From the NCBI GenBank assembly GCA_050084985.1, contig JBITNC010000002.1:558001-622000 (forward strand): a stretch of 64,000 nt of DNA, given 5' to 3'. The notes beneath the pieces are model-generated. The model was not told the origin of the DNA. It saw only the letters and a program-made list of their open reading frames with translations, and did no database searches. This DNA is from Nageia nagi. Its lineage: Eukaryota > Pinophyta. The number at the start of each line of letters is the position of its first letter. Within the stretch, counting starts at the first letter, position 1. Positions 37,372 through 50,657 of the stretch are shown here, piece after piece. The translations under genes were made by a program, and so were the position numbers.

Positions 37372-37373
37372 TG

Positions 37374-37387
37374 TGGTATCAGAGCTT
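37374..37387 (+). promoter_or_regulatory. Primer-binding site of gypsy D
   Basis: TGGTATCAGAGCTT matches the initiator tRNA-Met complement over its first 12 bases and starts two bases after the LTR end. It sets the + orientation of D. Confidence 0.88.
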
Positions 37388-37437
37388 TGTGTATGCAAAA
37401 TTTGGGTTGAAATTTTGAAAATTTCATGCCACCACTT

Positions 37438-40092
37438 GCATGATTTTTGATATTCAGGAGGAGATCTCAAAGACCAAAGTTGATTCCAAAGGATCTTGAG
37501 ATTGGTCGAAGGTGTAGAATGACAGAAATGGATAATATGAAGGAGAAACAGTCTATCATTCATACCATGTTGGATGTCAATTTTGAAAAGATATTTTTGA
37601 TAATGGAGAATCATTTGGCTCATTTGGTTGAGTTATTGGCTACTAGAGCAAATGTAAATGTCAATCAAAGACATTAAGATGTACTTAAAATACCTAATTC
37701 ATCATCTTCATCAAATTGAGTTCCATTAAAGGTGGAGGCCAAAGTGAACATTCCTACTTTTGAAGGAGATGTTAATGCAAAATAGGTGAACAATTGGTTG
37801 AAATAATTTGAGGTTTATTTTCAAATTTATGGCATTGTAAATGATGTTGATAAAATCTCTTTTACTAGATTAAAGATGACTGGACATGCTATAGTTTGGT
37901 GGGAAAGCTATGTAGAAACTCTTATTCATGAACACTTATCAAAAATATCTTCTTGGAATGAATTTAAGAAGTTAAGAGATCAATTGGATCCATTATGATA
38001 TCTTAATAAATAATTGATGAAATGATAATTCTTTAGACAATAAAGAGGTAAAAATGTTCATGAATACACTATGGAATTTAGGAAACAATCTACTTTTCTT
38101 GGGGTTTCATTAAAAGATCCTCAAGCTTTAATGAAGTACATTGGAGGTTTACATTAATCATTTGCAAATAACTATCATGTTGTTTAATCCTACTAATCTT
38201 GATCAAGTGTGTGTACAAGTGCAATACTTAGAGGAGGATGGTAAATAAAGGAGACAATATGATGAAGCCAAGAAGGATTCTAATTCAAAAGGATCACAAG
38301 ATAAAGGTGAATCTCAAGATCAAGGCAAAGGTAAGCAAGAAACTAAGACCAAAAATATTTCAAATAAAGAAGGTGATAGTAGACATTGTAGTCATTGTGA
38401 TAAAGATAGTCATGTTGAAGATAAATGTTAGAAATTATATCCAGAATTACATCCATATAAGAAAATGAATAAGGAGAAAACTAATGCTATGGTTTTTAGA
38501 TGTGAAAATACTGACAAAAATTTAGATATTGATGAGAAAATAAATTGTTTAGCTATTAAAAAGATTGAAGAACCTCAAGACATTGAAGAACAAAGGATTC
38601 AATTGTTCCACCTCAAAATCCAAATTAAGAAAATCAAAGTAGATTGCATTATTGATTCGGGTTCTTAAGCAAATTTGGTTTCAGAGACTATGGTAAGTAA
38701 TTTGGTATTAGAAACTTTCAACATTCCAAATCCATATCCTTTAGGTTGGGTACATTGCAATGCTAGTTTGAAAGTCACTAAATAATGTAAGTTGAAATTT
38801 GTTATTTGTGCAAAATACATTTATGAAGTTGTAGTTGATGTTGTTCCTTTAGACAGTTGTGTTGTTGTTCTTGGTAACCTTTATATGTGGAATAGAGATG
38901 GTATATATTATAAAAGATTGAAAAAATTATGATTAGTGAAAGATGGAAAGGTGTTTTTAGCTAGTGCACATAAAAGTAAGAAAAAGCTACCTTTTATCAC
39001 TACCAATTAGGTAAAACATTTTGTAAATGCTTCTAAAAAGTTTATTTTGATCATGTTGAAAATAAGAGCCTTGGGTGAGGTGAATCTCATGCTATTAGCA
39101 ACATGTAATACTAATTGTAGGTTGTTAGCAACATACAATAGAGAGGAACAAATGCAAAATTTGGTTTGAGAGTTTTCTTATTTGTTTATAGAGCCATAAG
39201 GATTACCTCTTATGTGGGATATACAACATGAAATTTAGTTGTTACTTGATGCTTCATTTCTCAACATAGCTTTGTATTGGTAGACAATTTTGGAGCAAGA
39301 GGAGATAAAGAGGCATATTCAGGAGTCAGTTTATCAATGTGTGATCAAATTAAGTGCATCTCCATGTGGATCACTTATTGTTTTGGTTCTCAAGAAGGAT
39401 CAAACTTAGAGAATGTGTATTGACTATAGAGCATTTAACAAAATCATCATAAAAAATCAATATACTTTGCCTTGGATAGATGATCTTTTGGATCAGTTGC
39501 AAGGGTCAAGATTCTTCATAAAACTAGACTTGAGGAGTGGATATCATCAAGTTCAAATCAAGGAGGAGGACATTTGGAAGACTACCTTCAAGAAAAGAAA
39601 AGGCCTATTTTAGTGTCTTACTTTGCCATTTGGTTTGTGTAATGCATCGACCACTTTTATAAGGGTAATGAATGATGTGCTTCATCCATTTATTGATTCT
39701 TTTGTTGTTGTATACTTGGATGATATTCTTGTTTATAGTTCTACTTGAGAAGAACATATTGTACATCTTAGACAAGTGTTTCAAACTTTACAAAGGGAGA
39801 AGTTGTTGAAATATTCAAAATGTGAGTTTGGAAAAGAGATTTTGGTGTATTTGGGCCATGTTATTGGTCATAGACAACTTAAGATAGATCCTAGTAAAGT
39901 GTTATAGTAGATTGGCCAAGGCCATCTAATGTAACTGAAGTAAGGAGTTTCTTAGGTGCTATTCAACATTTGAGAAATTTTATTGTTGATTTTTCTCATA
40001 TTATTTAATTTTTACATGATGTAACTGGTAAGAGGTAAGTTTTCCAATGGGAAAAATAATAACAAATATTTTTTGATACTTTGAAGCAAAAG
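37438..40092 (+). pseudogene. Gypsy D gag-pol, first part (Gag, protease, RT)
   Basis: The start is uncertain (ATG at 37438 or 37447). Gag: VKVNIPTFEGDVNAK (about 37735) and GHAIVWWES (about 37885). A full CCHC knuckle, CSHCDKDSHVEDKC, lies at about 38391-38432. Protease active site DSGS at about 38657-38668. RT: MCIDYRAFNKI near 39413, FFIKLDLRSGYHQVQI near 39513, catalytic box YLDDILVYS near 39714. The RNase H lead-in FDTLKQK ends at 40092, where LINE H is inserted; D resumes at 55852. It is the complete counterpart of what J has lost. Many stops and shifts. Confidence 0.85.
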
Positions 40093-41033
40093 AAAGAAAG
40101 AGAGAAACTATATTAATGTCCACATATGACTAAAAGTGATCAATGGGACTAAAGGGTATACAAGTCTAAAGCAACATGAGGGGCTCAAAATCCCTCTATC
40201 GAACAAAACTATAAAAGTCTAAGAACACTATAGGGGATAATCCCAAAAATAAAATAGATAGTCTCATAAAGAAACATAATAAGTAAACATATTCAGAGGG
40301 GAGGTCTCTCATGATCTATCTAATTGTGCACTCTTGAGCTGATTTTTGGTGGCATCAACACTGCTATAGCTAAAGAAGGTCATGATCTATTATATTTTCA
40401 TAGAAGTAAGGTCATCATGCACTCTCTATTTGGTACATCAAGTAGGTCAAGTAGAGTCCTTAATCCTCTGCCTATGAACTCTCTCTCCTAAGGAAATTAG
40501 AAAGAAAGAGGTAATCAAATGATCATATGTCGAGTGGGAGTTAGATAATAGATGTTTTCTAAGAAGTAAAGTATCTTAGAAGGAAAGTATCTCGAAGATA
40601 GAGTGCTAAACAATAATTATCTAGGAACTGAAAGAATGCCAAGATCAAGCTATGGGCATCTCAAAAAAGATAGTGATATTACCTCTAAATGTCATAATAA
40701 ACCAAGCATTGAAATATGAAATGATCCTCGATCTCAAGCTCTAATAAGCATAATTAATAGAGTCTAAACTCTAATGCCAAATGGTGATCAATCTTTATCT
40801 AAAGATGGTGGTAGCACACTATGAACTGGCCTAGAAACATCTACAAGCCAAGAGGGAGGTGTAGATGGATGTAATCAGGAGGCCAAATAAACTCTCTTTC
40901 AAGACTCAAGAAGTGATGAGAGTAGTGCAATAGCTTGAGTGTGAGAGGAGGCTAGAGGTAACCCAAGTGCATTGAATATAGGCCCTGTAGAGCATTACCT
41001 GATTGAAGCCAATGTATCATTTGGGTCTTTATA
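40093..41033 (-). pseudogene. LINE H, 3' part (C-terminal region)
   Basis: This minus-strand continuation of the LINE ORF2 lies on the other side of copia B. It reads LEIEDHFIFQCLVYYDI near 40740-40690, like the C-terminal zinc-binding end of plant LINE ORF2 (HFLF.CP). The remaining 0.6 kb is presumably 3' untranslated. On the minus strand it finishes in a pyrimidine-rich run (TTTCTCTCTTTCTTTC, about 40108-40093) rather than an A tail. No target duplication was found against 55852. Confidence 0.6.
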
Positions 41034-41515
41034 TGAGAGAGTTGAACTATAACATAAATAATTCTAAAATACCAATATCTCTTAAAAGCTCACAAATCAC
41101 ATTTAAATAACTCATAAAGTAATCTCACAAAGATAACTCAAGATGTAAGTGGTTCCTCTAACTAGGAGTACATCCACTAACTAGATCTCACTTTATTCAC
41201 AAATATGAACTCTTACAATACTCCTAAAATTTTCTCCTAAACACTATCCTCTAGAATAAATTTACTTCACAAATTGGTGTGTAATCACAAAGGGGGGGCC
41301 TTCTATTTATAGCCCAAAATCTTTCTTTAGGTCATCCTTTTACCCAATGTACAAAGGCATGACATGCAACTCCCTTTTACCCAAGGGGCATGCCCATGAC
41401 ATGAAGTGTAGGATAAGTTACATTATAAGGTATCAAATGATACCCTTAAGTATTAGTGAACTTACATAGAAGATTATTATAAAACCTTTACAATAATGCA
41501 TTATACATTTCAACA
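41034..41515 (-). repeat. 3' LTR of copia B
   Basis: 482 bp with + strand ends TGAGAGAGTTG and TTTCAACA, paired with 53600-54068. Minus-strand TATA box at 41304-41311. The adjoining polypurine tract reads AAGGAGGAG on the minus strand (41516-41524). Confidence 0.9.
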
Positions 41516-41524
41516 CTCCTCCTT

Positions 41525-42214
41525 AATGCAATATTAGGATAGAGCAAATAAGAGAGAAGAAAGAGAGTTCTTCTCCAAATAGATACAATGGAGATGAGAA
41601 ATTTTTACATATTTGTGAAGTAAGAAAGATCTAGTTTGAAACTCACTACTTTTTCAAATACAATTATTAATCACAACTAGTTTTAATGTACATGAAGTAG
41701 TCATCCAATTGGAAGTCATTAAGAGTCTCCATGAGCTTGCATACTCAAAGTAAGTAACTTGTAATCTCAAGGAACTTAGAAGTCATAAGTAGCTCAAATA
41801 ACAAGATCAATTAGATGCAACATATTCATATTAACAAGGATAGATGAATCAAACAAATGCCATCATTAACTGATCAATGGTGCACTATAAGTCATCATAA
41901 AGATGTAAGCCAAAAACTCATAGTCACCTATTGTATATAAAACATGTGTTGATTATCATTACAAAATAGAGCATGCACATAGGATTTCTTCACATATGGA
42001 TAACTGAATAATGCCAAAAGACACATAAGAGTTCCTTATACATGGATAATTGAACAATGCTAGATTGGCCAATCTTTTTGCTCTAAAAAATTGTACAAGT
42101 ACCTCATACAGAGCGAACTTACCATGAAGGTGTACAAAAATAATTAACACTATACAACACAAAATCCTTCTAGGAGTGAAGTTATCATCATAAACATGAA
42201 TTCAACATAAGAAT
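41525..42214 (-). other. 3' untranslated region of copia B
   Basis: Noncoding, corresponding to 7248-7950 of A. It has a single copy, at about 42095-42135, of the unit that is amplified in copia C. No gene is visible. Confidence 0.7.
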
Positions 42215-44632
42215 TCAAACTTTACTCCCCTTTGAAGGTAACTTCATCAACCTGATAGCATCCCTAAGATGATGAAATTAAACTTTAGGAAGGGGCTTAA
42301 TGAACAAATCAATGGAGTTCATGGTGGATGGACAATACTCTAGGTATATGATGCCTTCAAGAACCTTCTTCCTGATAAAATGGGCTTGAATTTTCACATG
42401 TTTTGTTCTCTAATGGAACATAGGATTCTTAGCTAAAGAAATAGCTAAATAATTATCTGAAGAAATCAAAGATTATTCAGCTTGCTTATAGTCAATTTTT
42501 TTTAGAAGATGCCTTAACCAAATAGCTTCTTGGGTTGCAACAAACATGGCATAGTATTCGACTTCTATGGTGGAAAGAGAAATAGTGGGTTGCTTTTTGG
42601 AAGCCCAAGAAATAGCATCTGAACCAATGCTAAACACATATGCAAAGGTTGATTTCTAATCATCTCTATCTCCTCTATAGTTAGAATATGAGAATTCAGA
42701 GAGAACAAATGAGGGCAACTTAGAATACTTGAGAGCAATATCCTTAGTCCTTGCAATAGACCTCAAAACATGCTTAACAACATTAAGGTGCTCAACATAT
42801 ATTTTTTGCATGAATCATGCCATTAAATTCACTACAAAGGTTTAGAGTTTAGGGTTTAGGGTTATCAAATATAGAAGACTACCAATTAATTACTTATAAA
42901 CTGTAGCATCAACTAACTAAGAGTCAAAGCTCAAAGAAATAGTGATTCTAAGAGAGATTGGGATTGCAACATATCTACACTCCTCCATTCCAAACTTCTG
43001 TAAGATGTTTGATATATACTTAGATTGATAGAGATAAGTACAATCCTTGTATTGATACACTTGCATTCTAAGATAGTAGTGCAAGAGACCAAGATCAATC
43101 ATTTCAAATGTTGTCTTAAGTTTAAATATGCACTTTTGAATGATTTTATCATTGTTCTCAATAATCAAAAGATCATCCACATAAAGGAGAATCAAGACCC
43201 TATCTTTTTTCTGATTGAACACATAGATCAGAGTTAGAAAAACACTTGGAGAACCCAATGTTTGCAAAGTGTTCTAAAATTTTCTTGTACCAAGCTCTAG
43301 ATGCTTGCTTAAGTCCATACAATGACTTCTTTAGCTTACACACAAAGGACTCTTTACCTTCCATAATAAACCCTTCTAGTTGATTTATGAAGATTTTCAC
43401 ATCTAAGTCACCATTGAGAAATGCACTCTTGATGTCAAGTTAAAAATATTTCCATCCTTGAGCTATAGAAAGAGAAAAGATAATTTTGATAGTAGGTATA
43501 TTTGCCATGGGAGCTAAGGTTTTCTCATAATCTACATCATATTTTTGAGTAAAACCTTTGGTTACTGACCTTACCTTGTATTTTTCAATATCCTTAATTA
43601 AATTATACTTGACCTTGTAGATCCACTTATTGCCAATCACATTCTTTTCATTAGGATAAAGAATCAAATCTTAATTTTCATTTTTCATAAGTGGCTCCTA
43701 CTCCATTTTCATGGTTTCCATCCAACACTCATGCTTTTATGCTTCTTTGAAGGATGAGGGCTCATGCTAATTGTCAATCTTGGTAAATAAAAATTTGTTC
43801 AATTTGTTCAAGGTCATACTCCTTGTTACCTTTTGTGTTGAAGAGTTTTTTTCTTGAGGTGACTTATCTATATCAATATCCAACTATCTAGAAGCAATTG
43901 ATAAGTCATCTGGATCATCAACATCCTCATTAGAAGCAAATTTTTCAAGAAGTTTATTAAACTTTATATCCCTTAAAATAAACATGGCTTTGTAGGATGG
44001 ATAGTAGAGCCTATAGCCTCTTTGCTAACTATCATAACCCACAAAGATGCATTTTTTAGCTCTTTTGTTTAACATTTTCTTTTTTTCAGAAATAATGTAA
44101 GAGAATGCTTCACAACCAAACACCTTAAGATGAGAAATGTTAAGTTTTCTTAAGGACCATGGCTCAAAGAGTTTTACCCAGAATGACTTTGGTGGGACAC
44201 CTATTCAAGGTGTAAATATCAATGCTCATAGCTTCACCCCATAAGAAACTAGAAAGATTACCCAGCATGCATCTAGCCATCTCCATAATTATTTTATTTT
44301 TCTTTTTGGTAACATCATTCTGTTGAGGAGTGTAAGGAATCATAAATTGCCTCTTGATTCCATACTTAGCACAATAGTCATTAAACTCATTGCTATTATA
44401 TTCTTCTCTATTAGTTAATTTTAAGGTTATTTTGATTCTCAACTAAGACCTTAAAAATCTTAAAACTCTTAAAATTTTGGTCTTGTGCTCAAGTATATAC
44501 CCAAAGGTCATCCTACTAGAATCATCAATGAAGGTCAAGATGTAAGATGCTCCTCCAAGTGACTTAGTCTAAAATAGACCAATCAAATCTGAATGCATAA
44601 GTTGAAGTGGTTGAGATGCTCTTATTGCCTTA
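42215..44632 (-). pseudogene. Copia B pol, 3' part (integrase, RT, RNase H)
   Basis: Minus-strand order: integrase from 44632 (NREEYNSNEFNDYCAKYGIK near 44400, PYTPQQNDVTKKKNKIIMEM near 44330, where the usual V(A/T)ERKN carries Lys for Glu), then RT (NVIGNKWIYKVKYN near 43640, KSLYGLKQASRAWYKK near 43310, catalytic YVDDLL near 43180) and RNase H remnants (42890-42400). The stop at 42215-42217 follows KLPSKGSKV, as in A and C. Numerous stops and frameshifts. The loss of the integrase Glu alone would inactivate it. Confidence 0.87.
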
Positions 44633-47600
44633 ATATCATGACCCACCTCAAGACACTAATTGACCTCGAGTACCATTGAGGATTTGAATGAATTATGTTT
44701 GCACAGTACTATGGTAATGACAAGTTTGATATGAGAATATGTATCATTTATGATAATTTGATGTTAACTTCGAGATATTTTGACATAAGTCATAGAGTGG
44801 AGAAGCGACCCAAAGACCTTACGAACCAAAGGTGAATTGGTGATGAGGACATAAGGGTAAAAGGAGGAAATGATTGGTGTTGATTCACTGACATACCCTA
44901 TGACCATCATAAATCATACAGATGCATGCAAGATAATTATTGTGAATGTTAATTTCTTGATGGAAAATATGTTTGTAAAACTATGTGGATTAACCCTACT
45001 TTATAGGACGAGGTGATCATTGCAAGTGAAGATGTGCTTTTCATTGTCTGGTATTTTTGAAATTCAAATTTTGAAATGGAGGGAAAAAAGGGATATAACT
45101 TTAGTTAAATTTTGAAAATTATTATAAGACTAGAAAAATAAATTTAATGGGGTAAAAGTTGAATATGAGTGTCCATATTATTACCACATAGGGTTAATAG
45201 TAAAATAACTATTAGATAAAGACTAAGGTCTCTTTATGGTATTACATGATATTTAATAGCTAGAAAAATAATAGAGTAATGACCCTACTTAGTTTTGTAT
45301 TTTTGTATTAGGTATGGATAAGAGTTGGCACTAAATTGTCAACTAATGAAAAAGATTTCAAAGTATTAAATGCTATTACCATTGTTTTCAACTTTAAGCA
45401 AACCTAACCCAAAATTATTGAAGGTGTGAGGAGACATCCATTTGGACACATTTGAGCCCCTTTAACTATAAATAAAGGAGTAAAGCATTGGAAAAATACT
45501 AACAAAAACTACCTATCTATCTCTTGCTATTTTCATTTTGTTTTGTTTATTCTCAAGTTTGGATCACGTGAAGAAAGAAAGTCTTCTTTTCCTCTCTAAA
45601 TCAAGAAGCATTCTTTTGCATTTTTATGTCTAGTTGAAGTAGTCCTTTTGGTATATGTATGGTAGAATTCTTTGATTAAATTTTATGAAATAGTTGATAA
45701 TATAATTCTTTGATGAAATAGTTGATAATATAATTCTTTGATTAAATTTTATGAAATAGTTGATGACAGTAGCCTTACTTCTTTTGAAAAGACATACTAC
45801 CTGGTCTATTTAATACTCATGTGAGAGTTGGCACTTTTGCTTTTTTAAAAGGGCATAGTTTTATATTGAATATTTGTAATTTGTTGAGAAAAGAATTTAG
45901 TACAATCTCTATTGACTTGCTACTCTTGTATATAATTGATTTGACAATTTTTCATTGTCGTGTACACTCAAGAATTTAATTATATAGTTTAAGTTTCTCA
46001 TTTAGCTCTTTTCCCATGCTTCTCGATGGGTTTACGTGTCCATTTGAAGAGTCCTTATATTGGCCTGTGCTTAAAATATGTGGGCAAAATGTTTTTTCAA
46101 ATTTGATTGTTATTCAATTAATATAATTGTTATAGATCCAGCATCCTTCCCATTTTGTGTTAACACCATTGTGTACTCTCCTACGATTTGCATAATACCA
46201 TAGAGGAACATTCTTCCTTAAAGTCTGACAGAAATCCAATTGCAACTATACTTACTTATTCTGCATTTATGAATGAAAAATATTCGCAAGGAAGTAAAAG
46301 TTGATATTATACTACTATGCCCTCTTTCTTTATTTGTTTTGGGCATTTCTTATGCTCGCAAAGCAGATTTTGGATTCTATTATGAATACTTACCTCTCCC
46401 TCTCCTTTGCTGCATTTTAGTGAATAATGGAGACATATCTGTGCTCTTAGGTTGCGCTTACAAAATTGTTTGATTAATTCGATTTAACTCCTATCAATTA
46501 GCTTGGCTTTTCCCTGTATCCCTATCAAGAGGAAGAAGTAACAAAAAAAAACTTAGAAGGCGGAAACGTTTTGGACACCTAAGGAAACTCCTTAGTCGCC
46601 CATTTAGAAGGTAAAAACTCAAAACTGGGTCGTCGCTCTCTCTCTCCTAGTTTTATAATGATGCTAGGAAATCCTTAAATCAATTTGCATAATAAACTTT
46701 TGGGTAAGTTGCGCTACCCATACACTGATTTTTGTATGACCAAAAAGGTGCAATATCAGAGTTCATTTTTATGACAGAGGTCAATGAGGAAGTCACCTTA
46801 CGGATTGATGTGAAAATCCATCATAATGATAGAAAAAGGATTATGGAAAATCCCAAGCGATTTTATTTCGGATAGGATCTTCCATGATCTCATTCTGTTA
46901 GTTAGTGAAGACTCCAAAATAGAATACGTATTTTCTAGAATCTTTAGTTTGATTAGGTAAAGGATATCACCCGAAAGCCATTGTTTTATTTATGTAGTTA
47001 ATTTATTTTAATATTTAAAAAGATAGGAATGGATACAAAGTTAATAAGACTTCATTATGTGAAATAATTTTTATGATGTATGGATTAGTTAATTGAGTGT
47101 ATTTATTTATTTTGTATTATGTTTAGTAAAAAGATATCAATATTTTGATATAAATATATAAGATTTTAGTAAGTACAAATTAATGGATTAATTTTGAAGA
47201 TGGATTAAAATTCATTTTAGTATAAATAAGAAAATAAAATTGAAGAAATAATGGTTATTTAAGGAAAATTATCATAACAAAATAAATGCTTGATGGTCAA
47301 GGAAAGAAGGTAGTCCAAAAAGAACATAAAATCCTTCTAAGGCCATATATTAGAAAAAGAATACATGAAATAGAATTCCTTACATAATGGTCAAGTTTGT
47401 AATGGGGTTATCGTGATCCTCCTCCTTCCTAGTACTTGATCCATTCACCAAGTTCTAAGGGGATGTTTCATGTTCAATGCTCAAATATTGATGAATATGT
47501 TCAATGCTCGATGCTTGATGTTTGTAGATCTATGGATGTGTTTCCACAAAAAGGCATAGAATGACTTAATAAGTAACAATGTTACACTTCATTTGTATTA

Positions 47601-49170
47601 CAAAATGATGATGATGATGATGAGTTACCAAATCATTAAATTGTATTAGCCTTATGATGTATTAATGTCTTGTAATAAGTTTATGGAAGCTATGTCATTA
47701 TCATAGATGTTGATAAATGAAGTTATGAGGTGTATTCAGAATCTTGTAATTGATTTTTAACTTAGAAATGCTTAATGAGGGTTATGTTGTATTTATCTCT
47801 TGCTAGTATACTGAATGATAAATGAAATATGGATGAATTTGTTATCTATTATGAACAACACTATGATTATTACATATTAAGTTTTTTGCTTTAATACTTG
47901 TTAGGTAGTAGTCGTAGATGGATTAGATTATTAATCTTGATAAATTCAAAATTATCCCAAATACTTAGAATTAACCCTAAACTAGAGTTAAACAAATTGA
48001 GAGCATTTAGGATATCTTAGGGATCCTTGGAATCAAATTGGATATCAATGGGATCCCATCATATAAATGAAATCATTCAGGATTCTTTTTGGATGAATGC
48101 AAAAAATGCAACGAAGAACCTTTGCCAAGTAAACCTACCTTGCTAGATTATAAACAAAATGAATATTCTTTGCATGAAGACCACTTAGCATCACATTACT
48201 TTTGTAGCAATAGTGGCAAGATCCTTCCTCACAACTTGTTACTTTATGTATTCATGAGATATTTTAAAAACTGGATCCATATACATGATATAATGCGTAT
48301 GGAATAAATAAGAAAATATGTGCCTTCTTGCGTAAGCTATAACTAAGACTTTCAAGGTACTCTTTGTGGGCAAAGATGAATGGTGTTAAACCTTAGAATA
48401 TGTCTTATACCCACTTCATTGTTTGAAAATATTAGTATATGGTTAGTAAGACATAGGTGGTTCTTTTGTCAACACATTTAAAAATAGATTAGACTAAACA
48501 ACCACTCGAAGATATTGTTTAATATCTATGGCTCCCCAAGTTATGGGCATAGGGATGCCGAACCACATGGTGGGACTAACTGATAGTTATGGATAGGTTA
48601 ATACTCATATTCTTTGACAAGTGGGTTAGGTGGATATAGCAATTGGAAAAACTACTATTACTGAGTGAGGATAACTAGTAGTCATATCACTTGAAGTTAG
48701 CAAATAGAGGTATGATGATTATTTCATAGGAAATGCTAACTGCTCATAAAGAAGCTTTCCTAGGACAAGTTAACTGCTCTTATGAGATGAAGAGTTATCA
48801 TCGGGAGATGATGACTAACTTAGTGGAAGTTTGATCTCTCAGGTGTTATGGGCCTCAAATAGAAAACCACTATGTCGTAATCAAAAAGCCTATTACACAT
48901 GGGACATGGAATAGGAATGGTGAGGTTACTTTTGAGGCATCTTTTCAACAGAGTAAGTATTGAAAAGTGAACACCAAAAAAATTTATTAGGGTTGGTTAC
49001 CTTGGATTCTTGGCCAATCTTACCATGTGAGTGCTAAGCTAGCTAGCAGCATATCAAACTCATGTGGGATTGCCTAGTTCATTCCTAGATCATTCAAGTG
49101 TTACATTTATAAAAAAAACTTTGATCAAAAGTTAGGGATTTGGTTGATGATAATTAGTGGATGCATTACA
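44633..49170. mobile_element. Unclassified 4.5-kb insertion M in copia B
   Basis: Comparison with A and C shows that B is continuous from 44632 to 49171 without this block (integrase lead-in GCCTTATCCTTTTC in C). CTTA occurs at both edges (44629-44632, 49171-49174), a possible short target duplication. The inside has no recognisable transposase, pol or gag domain. An open frame of 66 codons with a hydrophobic start (46273-46473) and more GC near 46500-46640 stand out, but I cannot name them. No terminal direct or inverted repeats were found by eye. It may be a non-autonomous LTR element, a DNA transposon derivative or a complex of several. Confidence 0.5.
45666..45765. repeat. Short tandem repeat, three units
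   Basis: Three tandem units of AATTCTTTGAT...GAAATAGTTGATAATAT start at 45666, 45704 and 45732. The middle one lacks the ten bases TAAATTTTAT. They lie inside insertion M. Confidence 0.85.
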
Positions 49171-50657
49171 CTTATCCTTTTCAAACCTTTGTCTATGCAT
49201 CTTGCCAAGGATGCACTTCTCACATAGACCAATGGAAGGTGAAATTGAAAGCAAACCTTTCACAAGTTCTTAGTCTTTCATGATTTGAATACTCTTATGG
49301 TTAAGATGCCCTAAACGATGGTGCTAAAGGTTTCCTTTATAACACACACTTGTAGCAAGACACATCTTTGTTAAAACTTGATCCACAATGTATAGATCAT
49401 CTTTCATTGACCCTTTAACCAACATGGTAAGACCTTTCTTTATGCACTAAGATTGTGAGTCTAACTCAAATGAGTACATTTTTCTAGCAACTTGGATCAT
49501 GGAGAGAAGGTTCATTCTAAGCTTAGGAACATAGAGCACATTATCAAGAACCTTCCCATGAATCAACACACTCCCAATTCCTTGAAATTCAAGGAAAGAG
49601 TTATTACCTATCACAATTGAATCTTTTCTATACTTGTGAAAGTTCTCAAACTTTTCTTTTTCAAAACATAGGTATTAGTGCAACTAGAGTCAACAATCCA
49701 ATCAGATGAAAAAATACAAAATATGGAGTAGAGCATCGTAGCAAAATCAACTTGAATATTCTTCTTTCCTTTGAAGTTCTTTACATTTCTATTACCTTCG
49801 TTCTTTTCCTCTCTTTTCTTTTTGTAGTAATCAACTTCTTTGTAACCTTAGATGCCATAATAGTTACAAATACCATCAAACTTTCTTTTAGGATTTGAAT
49901 TATTTACTTTGCCTTTTCCATATCTTTGTTTGAAGTGGTTGTTGTTGTTGTTGTTCCTGTTGTGACTGTTACCTTTTTTCTCAAACCTTTTAGAGGAAGA
50001 AGGATAAGATTTCTTATGATGATTGAACTTCTTCTTGAACGGAGTTTTGGTTGCTTCTAGAGCAATATTATTATCCTTTGTAAAAGAAATCAACACCTTT
50101 TTGTTAAGGGTTTTCTCATGCCTCAAAAGGATCCTAGAAAGGTTATCAAGGGAGAAGACTTCTTCCTCATCATCAAGCCTTGTTTCTATAACTATCATAA
50201 AGTTTTCAAACTTTGAAGAAAGGCTTTTAAGAATGATTAAGACCATGAACTCATCATTGATCCAATTGCACACACAAATAACAAGTTTGGTCCTTAGGTC
50301 AATTATTTTGTTCAAGTAGATAGCCACATTTTCATCTTCCCCTTGATGAGATTGAAGAAACTTTTGGAAAGTGGTAAATATTTTTGAAAACTTTGAACCA
50401 AGGTAGATTTGCTTAAGCTTATCCCAAGCTTCCTTCATCGAGGTTAAAGAGAAAATTATCAGGAGCACATCATATGAAACTACATAAAAAATCATGGAGG
50501 TTACCAACTTATTTTTCATATTGTAAGCCTCTAGTACAAGGTTTTCATTCATTATTTGCTAAAGCTTTCTTGCTTGCAATTTAACTTTCATCTATGGTTC
50601 TTAAATCCCAAAGTTGGAACCATTAAGAATGTGTTTGGGTAAAAATGAGTCTCCCAT
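49171..50657 (-). pseudogene. Copia B gag-pol, 5' part (Gag, protease, pre-integrase)
   Basis: The start is ATG at 50655-50657 (MGDSFLPK, as in A). Gag is open for 234 codons at 49848-50552 and holds the UBN2-type region (AWDKLKQIYLGSKFSK near 50420) and an Asn/His-rich tail before a damaged knuckle (FDGICNYYGI, near 49860). Protease follows near 49700 (SDWIVDSSCTN, where DSG reads DSS). The GAG-pre-integrase lies near 49350-49200. The frame stops at insertion M and goes on at 44632. Confidence 0.87.
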
